This document shows, piece after piece, positions 1 to 5,086 of a stretch of DNA of 6,295 bases (positions are counted from its first letter, which is position 1; each line of letters begins with the position of its first letter). This DNA comes from Bacteroidales bacterium UBA1189 (GTDB lineage: Bacteria > Bacteroidota > Bacteroidia > Bacteroidales > Bacteroidaceae). Made by a program: the position numbers and the translations under genes. The notes under the pieces were generated by a model. That model was given only the letters and a program-made list of their open reading frames with translations. It did not search any database and was not told the origin of the DNA. Location of the stretch: positions 1 through 6,295 of the forward strand of contig DBYJ01000051.1 of assembly GCA_002309805.1 (NCBI GenBank). The letters are read 5' to 3'.

Positions 1-869
1 TCCCAGCTCACGCCCACAACGGGATAGTCGTTGTAGTTGGGATGGCTGAAGTAGAGCTGCATGTACATCTCATTTTGAGCGTTGGGGAAGTCGTTCACCC
101 AGCAAGTGGTGTCGGGGAAGATGTTGATAATGTAGGTATTGAGGAAGTCGTACGGGCCGCTAAGCGGGCGCACGATATTCTCCCTGCGGATGTGCCCTTC
201 CTCGTCGATGTAGGCCGTGTCCTTCGAAATCATGATGACCTCGTCGGGATTCACCTTCGTATCGGTATTGCGGACGCGCTTGGTGGGGTCGAGCTGGTTC
301 TTGCGGAGGGCAGCCTGTGCGTAGTCGTAGATCTCGTAGCGGTAGTTGAGCTGCGTCACGTCCAGTTCCTTCTTGCCTGTGATGGGGTTCACGCGGTACA
401 TGCTCTCGATGGCAATCTTCTGGTCCTCGGTGGGCTTGCGCCAAGGGATGGTCTTCTTCCAGTTCAGGTAGGGCGTGATGGGCTCGCCGTTCTTGTCCTC
501 CTCGATCTTGAAGGTCTCGTCGCCGCCGTAGGCAGGGTCGGCAAGACGCTCACGGATAATGGAGTCGCGCACCCAATAGATAAATTGTTTGTACTCGGCA
601 TTGGTGATTTCCGTGTCGTCCATCCAGAACGATTCAACTGAAATCTCGCGGTAGGGAGCGCTGGAGCCCCACAGGCTGTCGGTCTCCTCTTCGCCCAGCT
701 TCAACGAGCCGCGGGGGACGAGTACCATGCCAAAGGGAGCGGGCTCCGAGAAGGCTTGCGCCCCATTGCCCGTCAGCTCGCCGCCTGCCATAGAAGCATT
801 ACTGCTGCCGGCACACGAGGCCAACAGCATTGCACAAACGGCGAAGATGAAAAACATTGTCCTTTTCAT
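1..869 (-). CDS. porK: Type IX secretion lipoprotein PorK/GldK (5' part; C-terminal end outside window)
   Basis: The gene reads off the left edge, leaving 289 codons with no stop. The start is the ATG at 867-869. Residues 1-19 form a lipoprotein signal peptide (MKRTMFF, hydrophobic core, lipobox LASC with Cys19), so the mature protein should be lipid-anchored, in this family on the periplasmic face of the outer membrane. A formylglycine-generating-enzyme-like (SUMF1) fold follows: LVPRGSLKLG at about 50-59, the signature WMDDTEITNAEYKQF at 82-96, and YPVVGVSW in the last visible residues. Known biology: PorK is a structural T9SS protein that forms large periplasmic rings with PorN; it is not thought to modify sulfatases. 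It follows porP by 64 nt, as in the porPKLMN operon of Porphyromonas gingivalis, so porL, porM and porN are expected beyond the edge. Full-length relatives have roughly 450-500 residues, so well over a third is missing here. Family assignment is very secure. Confidence 0.95.
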   Translation of the reverse strand, partial: MKRTMFFIFAVCAMLLASCAGSSNASMAGGELTGNGAQAFSEPAPFGMVLVPRGSLKLGEEETDSLWGSSAPYREISVESFWMDDTEITNAEYKQFIYWVRDSIIRERLADPAYGGDETFKIEEDKNGEPITPYLNWKKTIPWRKPTEDQKIAIESMYRVNPITGKKELDVTQLNYRYEIYDYAQAALRKNQLDPTKRVRNTDTKVNPDEVIMISKDTAYIDEEGHIRRENIVRPLSGPYDFLNTYIINIFPDTTCWVNDFPNAQNEMYMQLYFSHPNYNDYPVVGVSW

Positions 870-902
870 ATATTCTTTTTAATTCCTTTTTCTTACCAAC
901 TA

Positions 903-936
903 TTCCTAATTTCTAATTCCTAATTCTTCAATTCTA
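903..936. repeat. Heptanucleotide tandem repeat in the porP-porK spacer
   Basis: On the plus strand, consecutive units are ATTCCTA (902-908), ATTTCTA (909-915), ATTCCTA (916-922), ATTCTTCA (923-930) and ATTCTAT (931-937). On the coding (minus) strand this is about five copies of a TAGGAAT-like 7-mer. The last unit overlaps the porP stop codon at 934-936. The rest of the spacer down to the porK ATG is A-rich on the coding strand and has no Shine-Dalgarno sequence. The repeat is seen directly; any role in porK translation or mRNA stability is not. Confidence 0.75.
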
Positions 937-1872
937 TAGGTATCTTACACTTTTATGTTTATTCCTTCCTTTTTTTCCTAAATCGAGGTCCATCACATAT
1001 CCCATGCAGAGGTCATGGCTTCCGTAGATGATACCTACACCCGTGGTAAACAGCTCGTAGGCATAGCCGAAGGTGAAGCTGTTGAATTCTGCTCCCAACA
1101 GGATGGCGACGGAAGTGAACGGACTGTAGGTCAAGCCGGCGTAATACTTTTTCTCGTCCCAGACGTAGGTCCCGCGCACCGTGAGGTCGGCTCTCCATGC
1201 CACCAGGTTGGTCAGCAGTTGCACCGAGGGCTGCAAGGATAATAACGGATTTTTCAGCGGGATATTGCATCCACCCTGTAAAATATAGCTCCTGCGCACC
1301 TTCATTTCGTTGGTTTCTCCCAATTCCAAGGCAGGAGCGGTTAAATGCATGGAGGCCAGTCCGGCATAGAAAAGATTGTTCATGTAGCTTACTCCGGCGC
1401 CGAGGTCAAGGGCTTGTCCTTCCACTTTCGACGAGGGGATGGCGGGGTCGTTCTTCTCCTCCGGCTCTGCTTTGCTGCCGTCGAAGGTCTGGGTAAGCAT
1501 GCCTGCGCTGACGCCGACACACAGTTTGCCACCCCATAGGTTCATGCGGTAGGCATAACCGCCATAGAGCCGCTGGTTGTTGAAAAGTCCGATTTTGTCG
1601 CTCATCATTCCACCTTGTACGGCGTGTGATTTGCTCTCGCCCGGCAAAGCATAATCTGCGGCTACCAGCATAGTGGCAGGTGCATTCTTGTACCCCGCCA
1701 TCTGCATGCTGTACGTGGCCTGCACGTTCATCCGTCCTGACACTCCTGCCAAGGCAGGGTTGTAGTAGTTCTGCAACGACCAATAGTGGGTGAAATGCAC
1801 ATCAAATTGTGCCTTCGCTCCTGTGGATAAAAGCAGCAGAAACCCTATTAGGATGATGTTTTTTCGTTCCAT
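934..1872 (-). CDS. porP: Type IX secretion outer-membrane protein, PorP/SprF family
   Basis: This 312-residue protein has a signal peptide at about 1-21 (MERKN, a run of I/L/F, cleavage likely after AKA). Family hallmarks follow. Near the mature N-terminus is QFDVHFTHYWSLQNYYNPALAG, where the family usually has a QDxHFSQYY...NPAxAG pattern. Alternating hydrophobic and polar segments typical of an outer-membrane beta-barrel run through the middle. The C-terminus is KSVRYL, matching the family ending KSVRFL/Y. Known biology: PorP (P. gingivalis) and SprF (Flavobacterium) are T9SS outer-membrane components needed for secretion or attachment of certain cargo. The start is the ATG at 1870-1872; another ATG eight bases upstream is out of frame. 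Length is normal and no damage is seen. It is the first gene of the unit and precedes porK, so it is porP in gene order as well as in family. Confidence 0.95.
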   Translation of the reverse strand: MERKNIILIGFLLLLSTGAKAQFDVHFTHYWSLQNYYNPALAGVSGRMNVQATYSMQMAGYKNAPATMLVAADYALPGESKSHAVQGGMMSDKIGLFNNQRLYGGYAYRMNLWGGKLCVGVSAGMLTQTFDGSKAEPEEKNDPAIPSSKVEGQALDLGAGVSYMNNLFYAGLASMHLTAPALELGETNEMKVRRSYILQGGCNIPLKNPLLSLQPSVQLLTNLVAWRADLTVRGTYVWDEKKYYAGLTYSPFTSVAILLGAEFNSFTFGYAYELFTTGVGIIYGSHDLCMGYVMDLDLGKKGRNKHKSVRYL

Positions 1873-2008
1873 ACTATCATTTAAACGGAAAAGATTGTAT
1901 TATATTATATATCTTGTTTACAAAATAGCCTATTGGCAGGGCGTGTCGTTTCTTACAAAGGCCCCATAAACCCCAAAAACACCTTTTTTGACCTCATCCT
2001 GTTCCATT

Positions 2009-2091
2009 ATTTCGCCCCGAAAATGCCACATTTTATCCCTATATTTGAAATTTCGTCCCTAAAAGCAGCCTTATACCCCCATTTCGGCCCT
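2009..2091. repeat. Phased direct repeats, consensus ATTTCGNCCCT (candidate regulator-binding array)
   Basis: The 11-bp units are ATTTCGCCCCG (2009-2019), ATTTTATCCCT (2030-2040), ATTTCGTCCCT (2050-2060) and ATTTCGGCCCT (2081-2091), with a weaker copy CTTATACCCCC at 2070-2080. The spacing between unit starts is 21, 20 and 31 bp, close to whole turns of B-DNA, with the weak copy 20 bp after the third. A degenerate CTCATCCT at 1993-2000 could extend the array. The last unit lies 17 bp upstream of the acyltransferase -7 box and covers where a -33 element should be. Direct repeats about 21 bp apart next to a promoter with a poor -33 element resemble sites for LytTR-type response regulators; this parallel is an inference. 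Confidence 0.6.
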
Positions 2092-2108
2092 GTTTGAGAA
2101 GGAAGCAG

Positions 2109-2116
2109 TAACTTTG
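2109..2116 (+). promoter_or_regulatory. Bacteroidota -7 promoter box (TAACTTTG) of the acyltransferase gene
   Basis: TAACTTTG matches the Bacteroidota primary-sigma -7 consensus TAnnTTTG exactly. Transcription should begin about 2120-2124, giving a leader of about 20 nt before the ATG at 2144. No good -33 TTTG lies 19-21 bp upstream: the nearest TTTG (2093-2096) is only 12 bp away. The box also lies in an odd palindrome, TTTGCG-G-CGCAAA (2113-2125), which spans the expected start site. Its position shows that a TTG at 2114, the furthest upstream in-frame start, cannot be the true start. Confidence 0.7.
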
Positions 2117-2143
2117 CGGCGCAAATCGAAAAAATGCGCGAAA

Positions 2144-3433
2144 ATGAATAATGTAATGACACTAGAAATGCCCTCGCAGATGCGGATTGATAATGCTGCG
2201 AACATCTATCCCGCATCGCTGAGCAAGTACTATGCTTCCCTATATCGTATTTATGTCACCCTCTCCGACTACGTTGACCCCGTCCTGTTGCAACAGGCGC
2301 TCGAGACGGTAACGGAGCGTATCCCCACCTTCCGTTGCGGATTGAAGAGCGGCACGTTCTGGTGGCACCTGCGTCGTTTGGACAAGACGCCCGAGGTGAT
2401 GCCCCTGGCTCCGCTCAACCACTTCCACTTCCGCGACAATCACGGCTTCCTCTACCGCGTCAGCGCCGACGGCAACCGTATCGTTCTTGACGTTTTTCAT
2501 GCGCTGGGCGACGGCTACGGCGGCGAGGTGTTCCTGATGACGCTAACGGGCGAATATCTCCGTTTGCGCTACGGCATCAATATTAACTACAACTGGCTTG
2601 TGCTGAATCCGTCGGATTCACCCGCCATGGAGGAGTTTGAAGACAGCTTCAAGACCATCTTCTCCGGGCGTAGCGGAGCCTTGGAAAAAAACGACGATGC
2701 CTACCACATCAAGGGGCGCAAGCTACCCTTTGGCGGGTTGCGCGATGTACGCGTGGTGCTCTCTGCTGACGAGTTTCTGCCCGTCTGCAAGCAGTATGGC
2801 TGCTCTGCTACGGAATTGCTGACGGCTATGATGCTTCAGGCTTTGCAGAAACTACGCGAAAAGGATGGCGATCGTCGTCGTTCGAGTGTGCTGAAGGTGA
2901 GCGTCCCTATCAACTTGCGGGCTTTCTATTCCAGCCGTACGCTCAGAAACTTCTCGTCATACGTTAACCTTGGAGTTGATGTGCGCAACGGCTATTTCCC
3001 GCTTGCCGAGCTGGCTACGTTGGTGAAGAATCAGAAACGTGTGGCACTTCTGCCCGATAATCTCGAGCCGAAGATAGCTGAAAACGTAGCGTTGGAGGAG
3101 AATCTAGCCGTCCGTTGTCTGCCGCTTTTCATCAAGCGTCCCATCATCGACTATATCAACCGTCGTCATGGAGACCGCTATTGTTCGCAGACCTTCTCGA
3201 ACCTCGGCAACATCAGCCTTCCTTCGGCTATGCAGCCTTACGTAACTGGCTTTGAGGCCGTATTGGGCCGCCAGCGTGGCAATAGCGGAGCCGTAGCTTG
3301 CGTGGGCTATGGTGGAAAACTCTACGTTCATCTCTCGCGTAACATTTCAAACGACGATTTCGAACGCAGATTCCTCGCTCAGTTTGATGCCCTCGGTGTC
3401 TCCGCCGAAGTCTCCCACAGCATTCTGGCATAA
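2144..3433 (+). CDS. Stand-alone acyltransferase of the condensation-domain (HxxxDG) superfamily, alcohol-acetyltransferase-like
   Basis: This 429-residue protein has no signal peptide or membrane segment and is probably cytoplasmic. It resembles the chloramphenicol-acetyltransferase/NRPS condensation fold. Residues 24-60 contain the early YYASLYRIYVTLSDYVD block. HALGDG at 119-124 (inside VFHALGDGYGG) matches the catalytic HxxxDG motif, with His119 as the expected base. VPINLR at 254-259 and SNLGNISLP at 352-360 match the later conserved blocks. Members are often annotated as alcohol acetyltransferase or hypothetical protein; the acyl donor and acceptor here cannot be read from sequence. No carrier-protein or adenylation domain is nearby, so a modular peptide synthetase is not supported. 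The ATG at 2144 is chosen because it lies about 20 nt after the expected transcription start; the ATG at 2156 is possible. A six-codon reading frame (ATG 2134 to TAA 2151) overlaps this start. The gene is monocistronic and divergent from porP. Confidence 0.8.
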   Translation: MNNVMTLEMPSQMRIDNAANIYPASLSKYYASLYRIYVTLSDYVDPVLLQQALETVTERIPTFRCGLKSGTFWWHLRRLDKTPEVMPLAPLNHFHFRDNHGFLYRVSADGNRIVLDVFHALGDGYGGEVFLMTLTGEYLRLRYGININYNWLVLNPSDSPAMEEFEDSFKTIFSGRSGALEKNDDAYHIKGRKLPFGGLRDVRVVLSADEFLPVCKQYGCSATELLTAMMLQALQKLREKDGDRRRSSVLKVSVPINLRAFYSSRTLRNFSSYVNLGVDVRNGYFPLAELATLVKNQKRVALLPDNLEPKIAENVALEENLAVRCLPLFIKRPIIDYINRRHGDRYCSQTFSNLGNISLPSAMQPYVTGFEAVLGRQRGNSGAVACVGYGGKLYVHLSRNISNDDFERRFLAQFDALGVSAEVSHSILA

Positions 3434-3445
3434 ATTCTGGCATAA
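3422..3445 (+). repeat. Perfect 12-bp tandem duplication spanning the acyltransferase stop codon
   Basis: ATTCTGGCATAA occurs twice without a gap (3422-3433 and 3434-3445). The first copy encodes the last residues Ile-Leu-Ala and the TAA stop. The second copy is in the same frame and would repeat Ile-Leu-Ala-stop. It therefore gives a second in-frame stop 12 nt later and looks like a recent slippage duplication. Confidence 0.9.
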
Positions 3446-3447
3446 AA

Positions 3448-3479
3448 AAGAATGAAAGGCTTGGTGTCTTTTCATTCTT
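3448..3479 (-). terminator. Intrinsic terminator closing the metY unit, shared with the convergent acyltransferase gene
   Basis: The arms AAGAATGAAA (3448-3457) and TTTCATTCTT (3470-3479) pair over 10 bp, with one further G-T and one G-C pair possible at the inner end. On the minus strand the hairpin runs straight into six T (complement of 3444-3449), a typical intrinsic terminator, 28 nt after the small-protein stop. On the plus strand the T5 tract comes only at 3487-3491, so termination in that direction should be weaker. A second hairpin, AACTTTTT (3484-3491) with AAAAAGTT (3497-3504), lies beside it. Confidence 0.75.
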
Positions 3480-3506
3480 CAAAAACTTTTTGTCTGAAAA
3501 AGTTGG

Positions 3507-3677
3507 CTATTCTCCCGTATAGTCCCGTTTGTGTTTGGCTTTGCGGGAATAGAGTTTCTTTGAGCGGTGGACGCGGGTAGTGGCGTGAAAGCCTGGACCA
3601 AGGAGTTCCTGCTCTGCTTCGCGACTTCCTTTACGGGAGGCTGCGATATAGTCGGAGAGGGTTGCTCGCTTTTTCAT
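3507..3677 (-). CDS. Small basic conserved-type protein, function unknown
   Basis: This is a 56-codon frame from the ATG at 3675-3677 to the TAG at 3507-3509. The protein starts MKKRATLSDYIAASRKGSRE and continues with a glycine/proline turn (LLGPGF, 25-30) and a strongly basic C-terminal half (HRSKKLYSRKAKHKR, 37-51). There are 15 Lys/Arg against 6 Asp/Glu, with no signal peptide, cysteine or membrane segment. It lies 34 nt after metY on the same strand and is followed 28 nt later by a good minus-strand terminator, so it is probably the last cistron of a metY transcript. It resembles small Lys/Arg-rich hypothetical proteins of Prevotella and Bacteroides ending in an RVHxSKKxYxRK-like block, as I recall them; this was not checked. 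The basic tail suggests nucleic-acid or ribosome binding, which is only a guess. Confidence 0.7.
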   Translation of the reverse strand: MKKRATLSDYIAASRKGSREAEQELLGPGFHATTRVHRSKKLYSRKAKHKRDYTGE

Positions 3678-3687
3678 CGCTCAGCAA

Positions 3688-3707
3688 AAACAAACACCTT
3701 GTAGGTG
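3688..3707 (-). terminator. Short hairpin plus T-rich tract between metY and the small gene (possible attenuator)
   Basis: On the minus strand, CACCT and AGGTG (3707-3703 and 3699-3695) flank a three-base ACA loop and are followed by TTTGTTTTTG. It begins 5 nt after the metY stop. The stem is only 5 bp, so partial termination that lowers expression of the downstream small gene is the most that can be proposed. Confidence 0.3.
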
Positions 3708-3711
3708 GCGC

Positions 3712-4989
3712 TTATGCTAACGCCTGATCGATGTCGGCGATAATGTCGTTCACGTTCTCAATACCCACGGAAAGGCGGATGAGGTCGGGGGCGATGCCGG
3801 CTTGGCGGAGCTGCTCGTCGGATAGCTGGCGATGGGTGTGGCTGGCGGGATGGAGCACGCAGCTTCGGGCATCGGCGACGTGGGTGACGATGCAGATGAG
3901 CTTCAGGCGGTCCATGAAGCGGATGGCATCCTCGCGTGTGCCCTTCAGACCAAAGGCGATGACGCCACACGAGCCGTTAGGCAGGTATTTCTGGCTAAGG
4001 GCATGGTAAGGGCTGTCGGGCAGTCCGCTATAGTTGACCCACGCTACCTTGTCGTTCCGTTGGAGCCATTCGGCTACGGCCTGGGCATTCTCGCAATGGC
4101 GCTTCATGCGGAGGTGGAGCGTTTCGAGGCCGAGGTTGATGTAGTAGGCGTTCTGCGGAGCCTGGATGCTGCCGAGGTCGCGCATCAGCTGGGTGGTAGC
4201 CTTGGTGATATAGGCAGCACGGCCAAAACGCTGGGTGTAGATGAGCCCATGATAGGAGTCGTCGGGTGTGGTGAGGCCGGGGAAGAGGTCGGCATGGGCA
4301 TCCCAGTCGAAATTGCCGCTATCGACGATGACGCCGCCCACGGTGCCGGCATGTCCGTCCATGTATTTGGTGGTAGAGTGGGTGACGATGTCGGCTCCCC
4401 ACTCGATAGGACGGCAGTTGACGGGCGTAGCGAAGGTGTTGTCGATGATAAGGGGCACGCCGTGCTTGTGCGCCAGACGGGCGAAGCGCTCGATGTCCAG
4501 CACTTCGCAGCCTGGGTTGCTGATGGTTTCGCCGAAGACACAGCGTGTATTGGGGCGGAAAGCCTTCTCCAACTCCTCGTCAGAGGCATCCTGATTGACG
4601 AAGGTGACGTCGATGCCCATCTTCTTCATCGTGACGCCGAAGAGGTTGAACGTGCCTCCGTAGATGGCGCTGGTGCTGACGATGTGGCTGCCGCACTCGC
4701 AGATGTTAAACGTGGCAAAGAAGTTGGCAGCCTGCCCGCTGGAGGTGAGCATGGCGCCTACGCCTCCTTCAAGGTCGGCAATCTTCGAGGCTACCACGTC
4801 GTTGGTGGGGTTCTGCAGACGGGTGTAGAAATAGCCTGACTTCTCCAGGTCGAACAGCTTGGCCATCTCGTCGCTGTCGTCGTATTTGAAGGTTGTACTT
4901 TGGTAGATGGGCAGCACGCGCGGCTCGCCATTCTTCGGCTTCCAGCCGGCCTGCACGCAAAGGGTCTCAGGGGTGTACTTTTTTTCCAT
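3712..4989 (-). CDS. metY: O-acetylhomoserine sulfhydrylase (O-acetylhomoserine aminocarboxypropyltransferase)
   Basis: This is a 425-residue PLP enzyme of the Cys/Met metabolism family. It joins sulfide (or methanethiol) with O-acetylhomoserine to give homocysteine (or methionine) plus acetate, in the cytoplasm. The visible order is: N-terminal active-site segment PIYQSTTFKY (27-36); YTRLQNPT (55-62); PLP phosphate-binding SSGQAA (83-88); ring-stacking YGG (Tyr110); IIDNTFATP with Asp183 contacting the PLP nitrogen; HSTTKY with Lys208 as the Schiff-base lysine; and IRLSVGIE (404-411) with the substrate-carboxylate arginine. Length and the insertion around DLFPGLTTPDDSYHGL fit MetY better than the shorter MetB/MetC enzymes. 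The start is the ATG at 4987-4989; a TTG three codons upstream is in frame, but MEKKYTPETL is the usual beginning. The leader is only about 13 nt, too short for a SAM riboswitch. The small basic gene follows 34 nt downstream. Confidence 0.93.
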   Translation of the reverse strand: MEKKYTPETLCVQAGWKPKNGEPRVLPIYQSTTFKYDDSDEMAKLFDLEKSGYFYTRLQNPTNDVVASKIADLEGGVGAMLTSSGQAANFFATFNICECGSHIVSTSAIYGGTFNLFGVTMKKMGIDVTFVNQDASDEELEKAFRPNTRCVFGETISNPGCEVLDIERFARLAHKHGVPLIIDNTFATPVNCRPIEWGADIVTHSTTKYMDGHAGTVGGVIVDSGNFDWDAHADLFPGLTTPDDSYHGLIYTQRFGRAAYITKATTQLMRDLGSIQAPQNAYYINLGLETLHLRMKRHCENAQAVAEWLQRNDKVAWVNYSGLPDSPYHALSQKYLPNGSCGVIAFGLKGTREDAIRFMDRLKLICIVTHVADARSCVLHPASHTHRQLSDEQLRQAGIAPDLIRLSVGIENVNDIIADIDQALA

Positions 4990-5008
4990 ATAGTTCAAAA
5001 TTTGACTG

Positions 5009-5016
5009 CAAAAGTA
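5009..5016 (-). promoter_or_regulatory. metY -7 promoter box (TACTTTTG on minus strand)
   Basis: The complement of 5009-5016 is TACTTTTG, an exact match to TAnnTTTG, 20 bp from the metY ATG. Transcription should start near 5002, giving a very short leader. The upstream -33 area is a T-rich TTTTTCTTTTCTG (5043-5031) without a clean TTTG. Confidence 0.65.
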
Positions 5017-5024
5017 ATAATAAT

Positions 5025-5056
5025 CTTCGTCAGAAAAGAAAAACTTCGTGGAAAAG
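5025..5056. repeat. Direct repeat CTTCGT-n-GAAAAG between the metY and eamA promoters (candidate operator)
   Basis: CTTCGTCAGAAAAG (5025-5038) and CTTCGTGGAAAAG (5044-5056) are near-identical and start 19 bp apart. They lie between the two back-to-back -7 boxes, so one bound protein could affect both genes. No binding protein can be named. Confidence 0.45.
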
Positions 5057-5059
5057 CAT

Positions 5060-5067
5060 TACTTTTG
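5060..5067 (+). promoter_or_regulatory. -7 promoter box (TACTTTTG) of the EamA transporter gene
   Basis: TACTTTTG matches TAnnTTTG and is identical to the metY box, which faces the other way 51 bp to the left. The shared core TTACTTTTGC is present at both. Transcription should start near 5073, about 14 nt before the ATG at 5087. This rules out the in-frame GTG at 5048 as the start, because it lies upstream of the box. No good -33 TTTG is seen. Confidence 0.65.
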
Positions 5068-5086
5068 CGCGATTTTTTGGAAAGTG

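Larger units (their letters stand above)
1873..2143. other. Divergent intergenic region between porP and the acyltransferase
   Basis: This 271-bp region has no supportable gene. The porP-proximal side (about 1897-1913) is a run of TATA-type sequence. A candidate porP promoter on the minus strand, TATTTTG at 1927-1921, is one base short of the TAnnTTTG consensus and weak. The half near the acyltransferase contains a direct-repeat array (2009-2091) and a good plus-strand -7 box (2109-2116), annotated separately. Confidence 0.7.

Noticed and set aside
42..641. A 199-codon plus-strand open frame antisense to porK
   Set aside because: The minus-strand frame encodes a lipoprotein with clear PorK/GldK motifs. 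The plus-strand translation is a low-complexity Val/Leu/Gly/Asp-rich shadow without family features.
82..869. PorK as an active formylglycine-generating enzyme
   Set aside because: The SUMF1 fold is present, but the lipobox, the TEITNAEYKQF context and the position after porP identify the structural T9SS lipoprotein. No sulfatase gene is nearby.
2009..2091. A CRISPR array
   Set aside because: The units are only 11 bp and degenerate, with spacers of about 9-10 bp (20 bp at most). CRISPR repeats are longer and near-identical, and no cas gene is present.
2114..2143. TTG at 2114 as the start of the acyltransferase
   Set aside because: It lies within the -7 promoter box, so it cannot be in the transcript. 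The ATG at 2144 follows at a normal distance.
3832..4839. A 335-codon plus-strand open frame antisense to metY
   Set aside because: It lies wholly inside metY on the other strand, its translation (rich in Val, Gly, Asp and Ala) has no recognisable domain, and metY has a full set of family motifs. It is a codon-bias shadow.
4990..4998. TTG at 4998 as the start of metY
   Set aside because: ATG at 4989 gives the expected N-terminus MEKKYTPETL and fits the promoter box equally well.
5048..5086. GTG at 5048 as the start of the EamA transporter
   Set aside because: It lies upstream of the TACTTTTG box at 5060-5067. The ATG at 5087 gives a normal N-terminus for the family.
4990..5086. SAM or other riboswitch before metY
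   Set aside because: The predicted leader is about 13 nt, too short for any known riboswitch.
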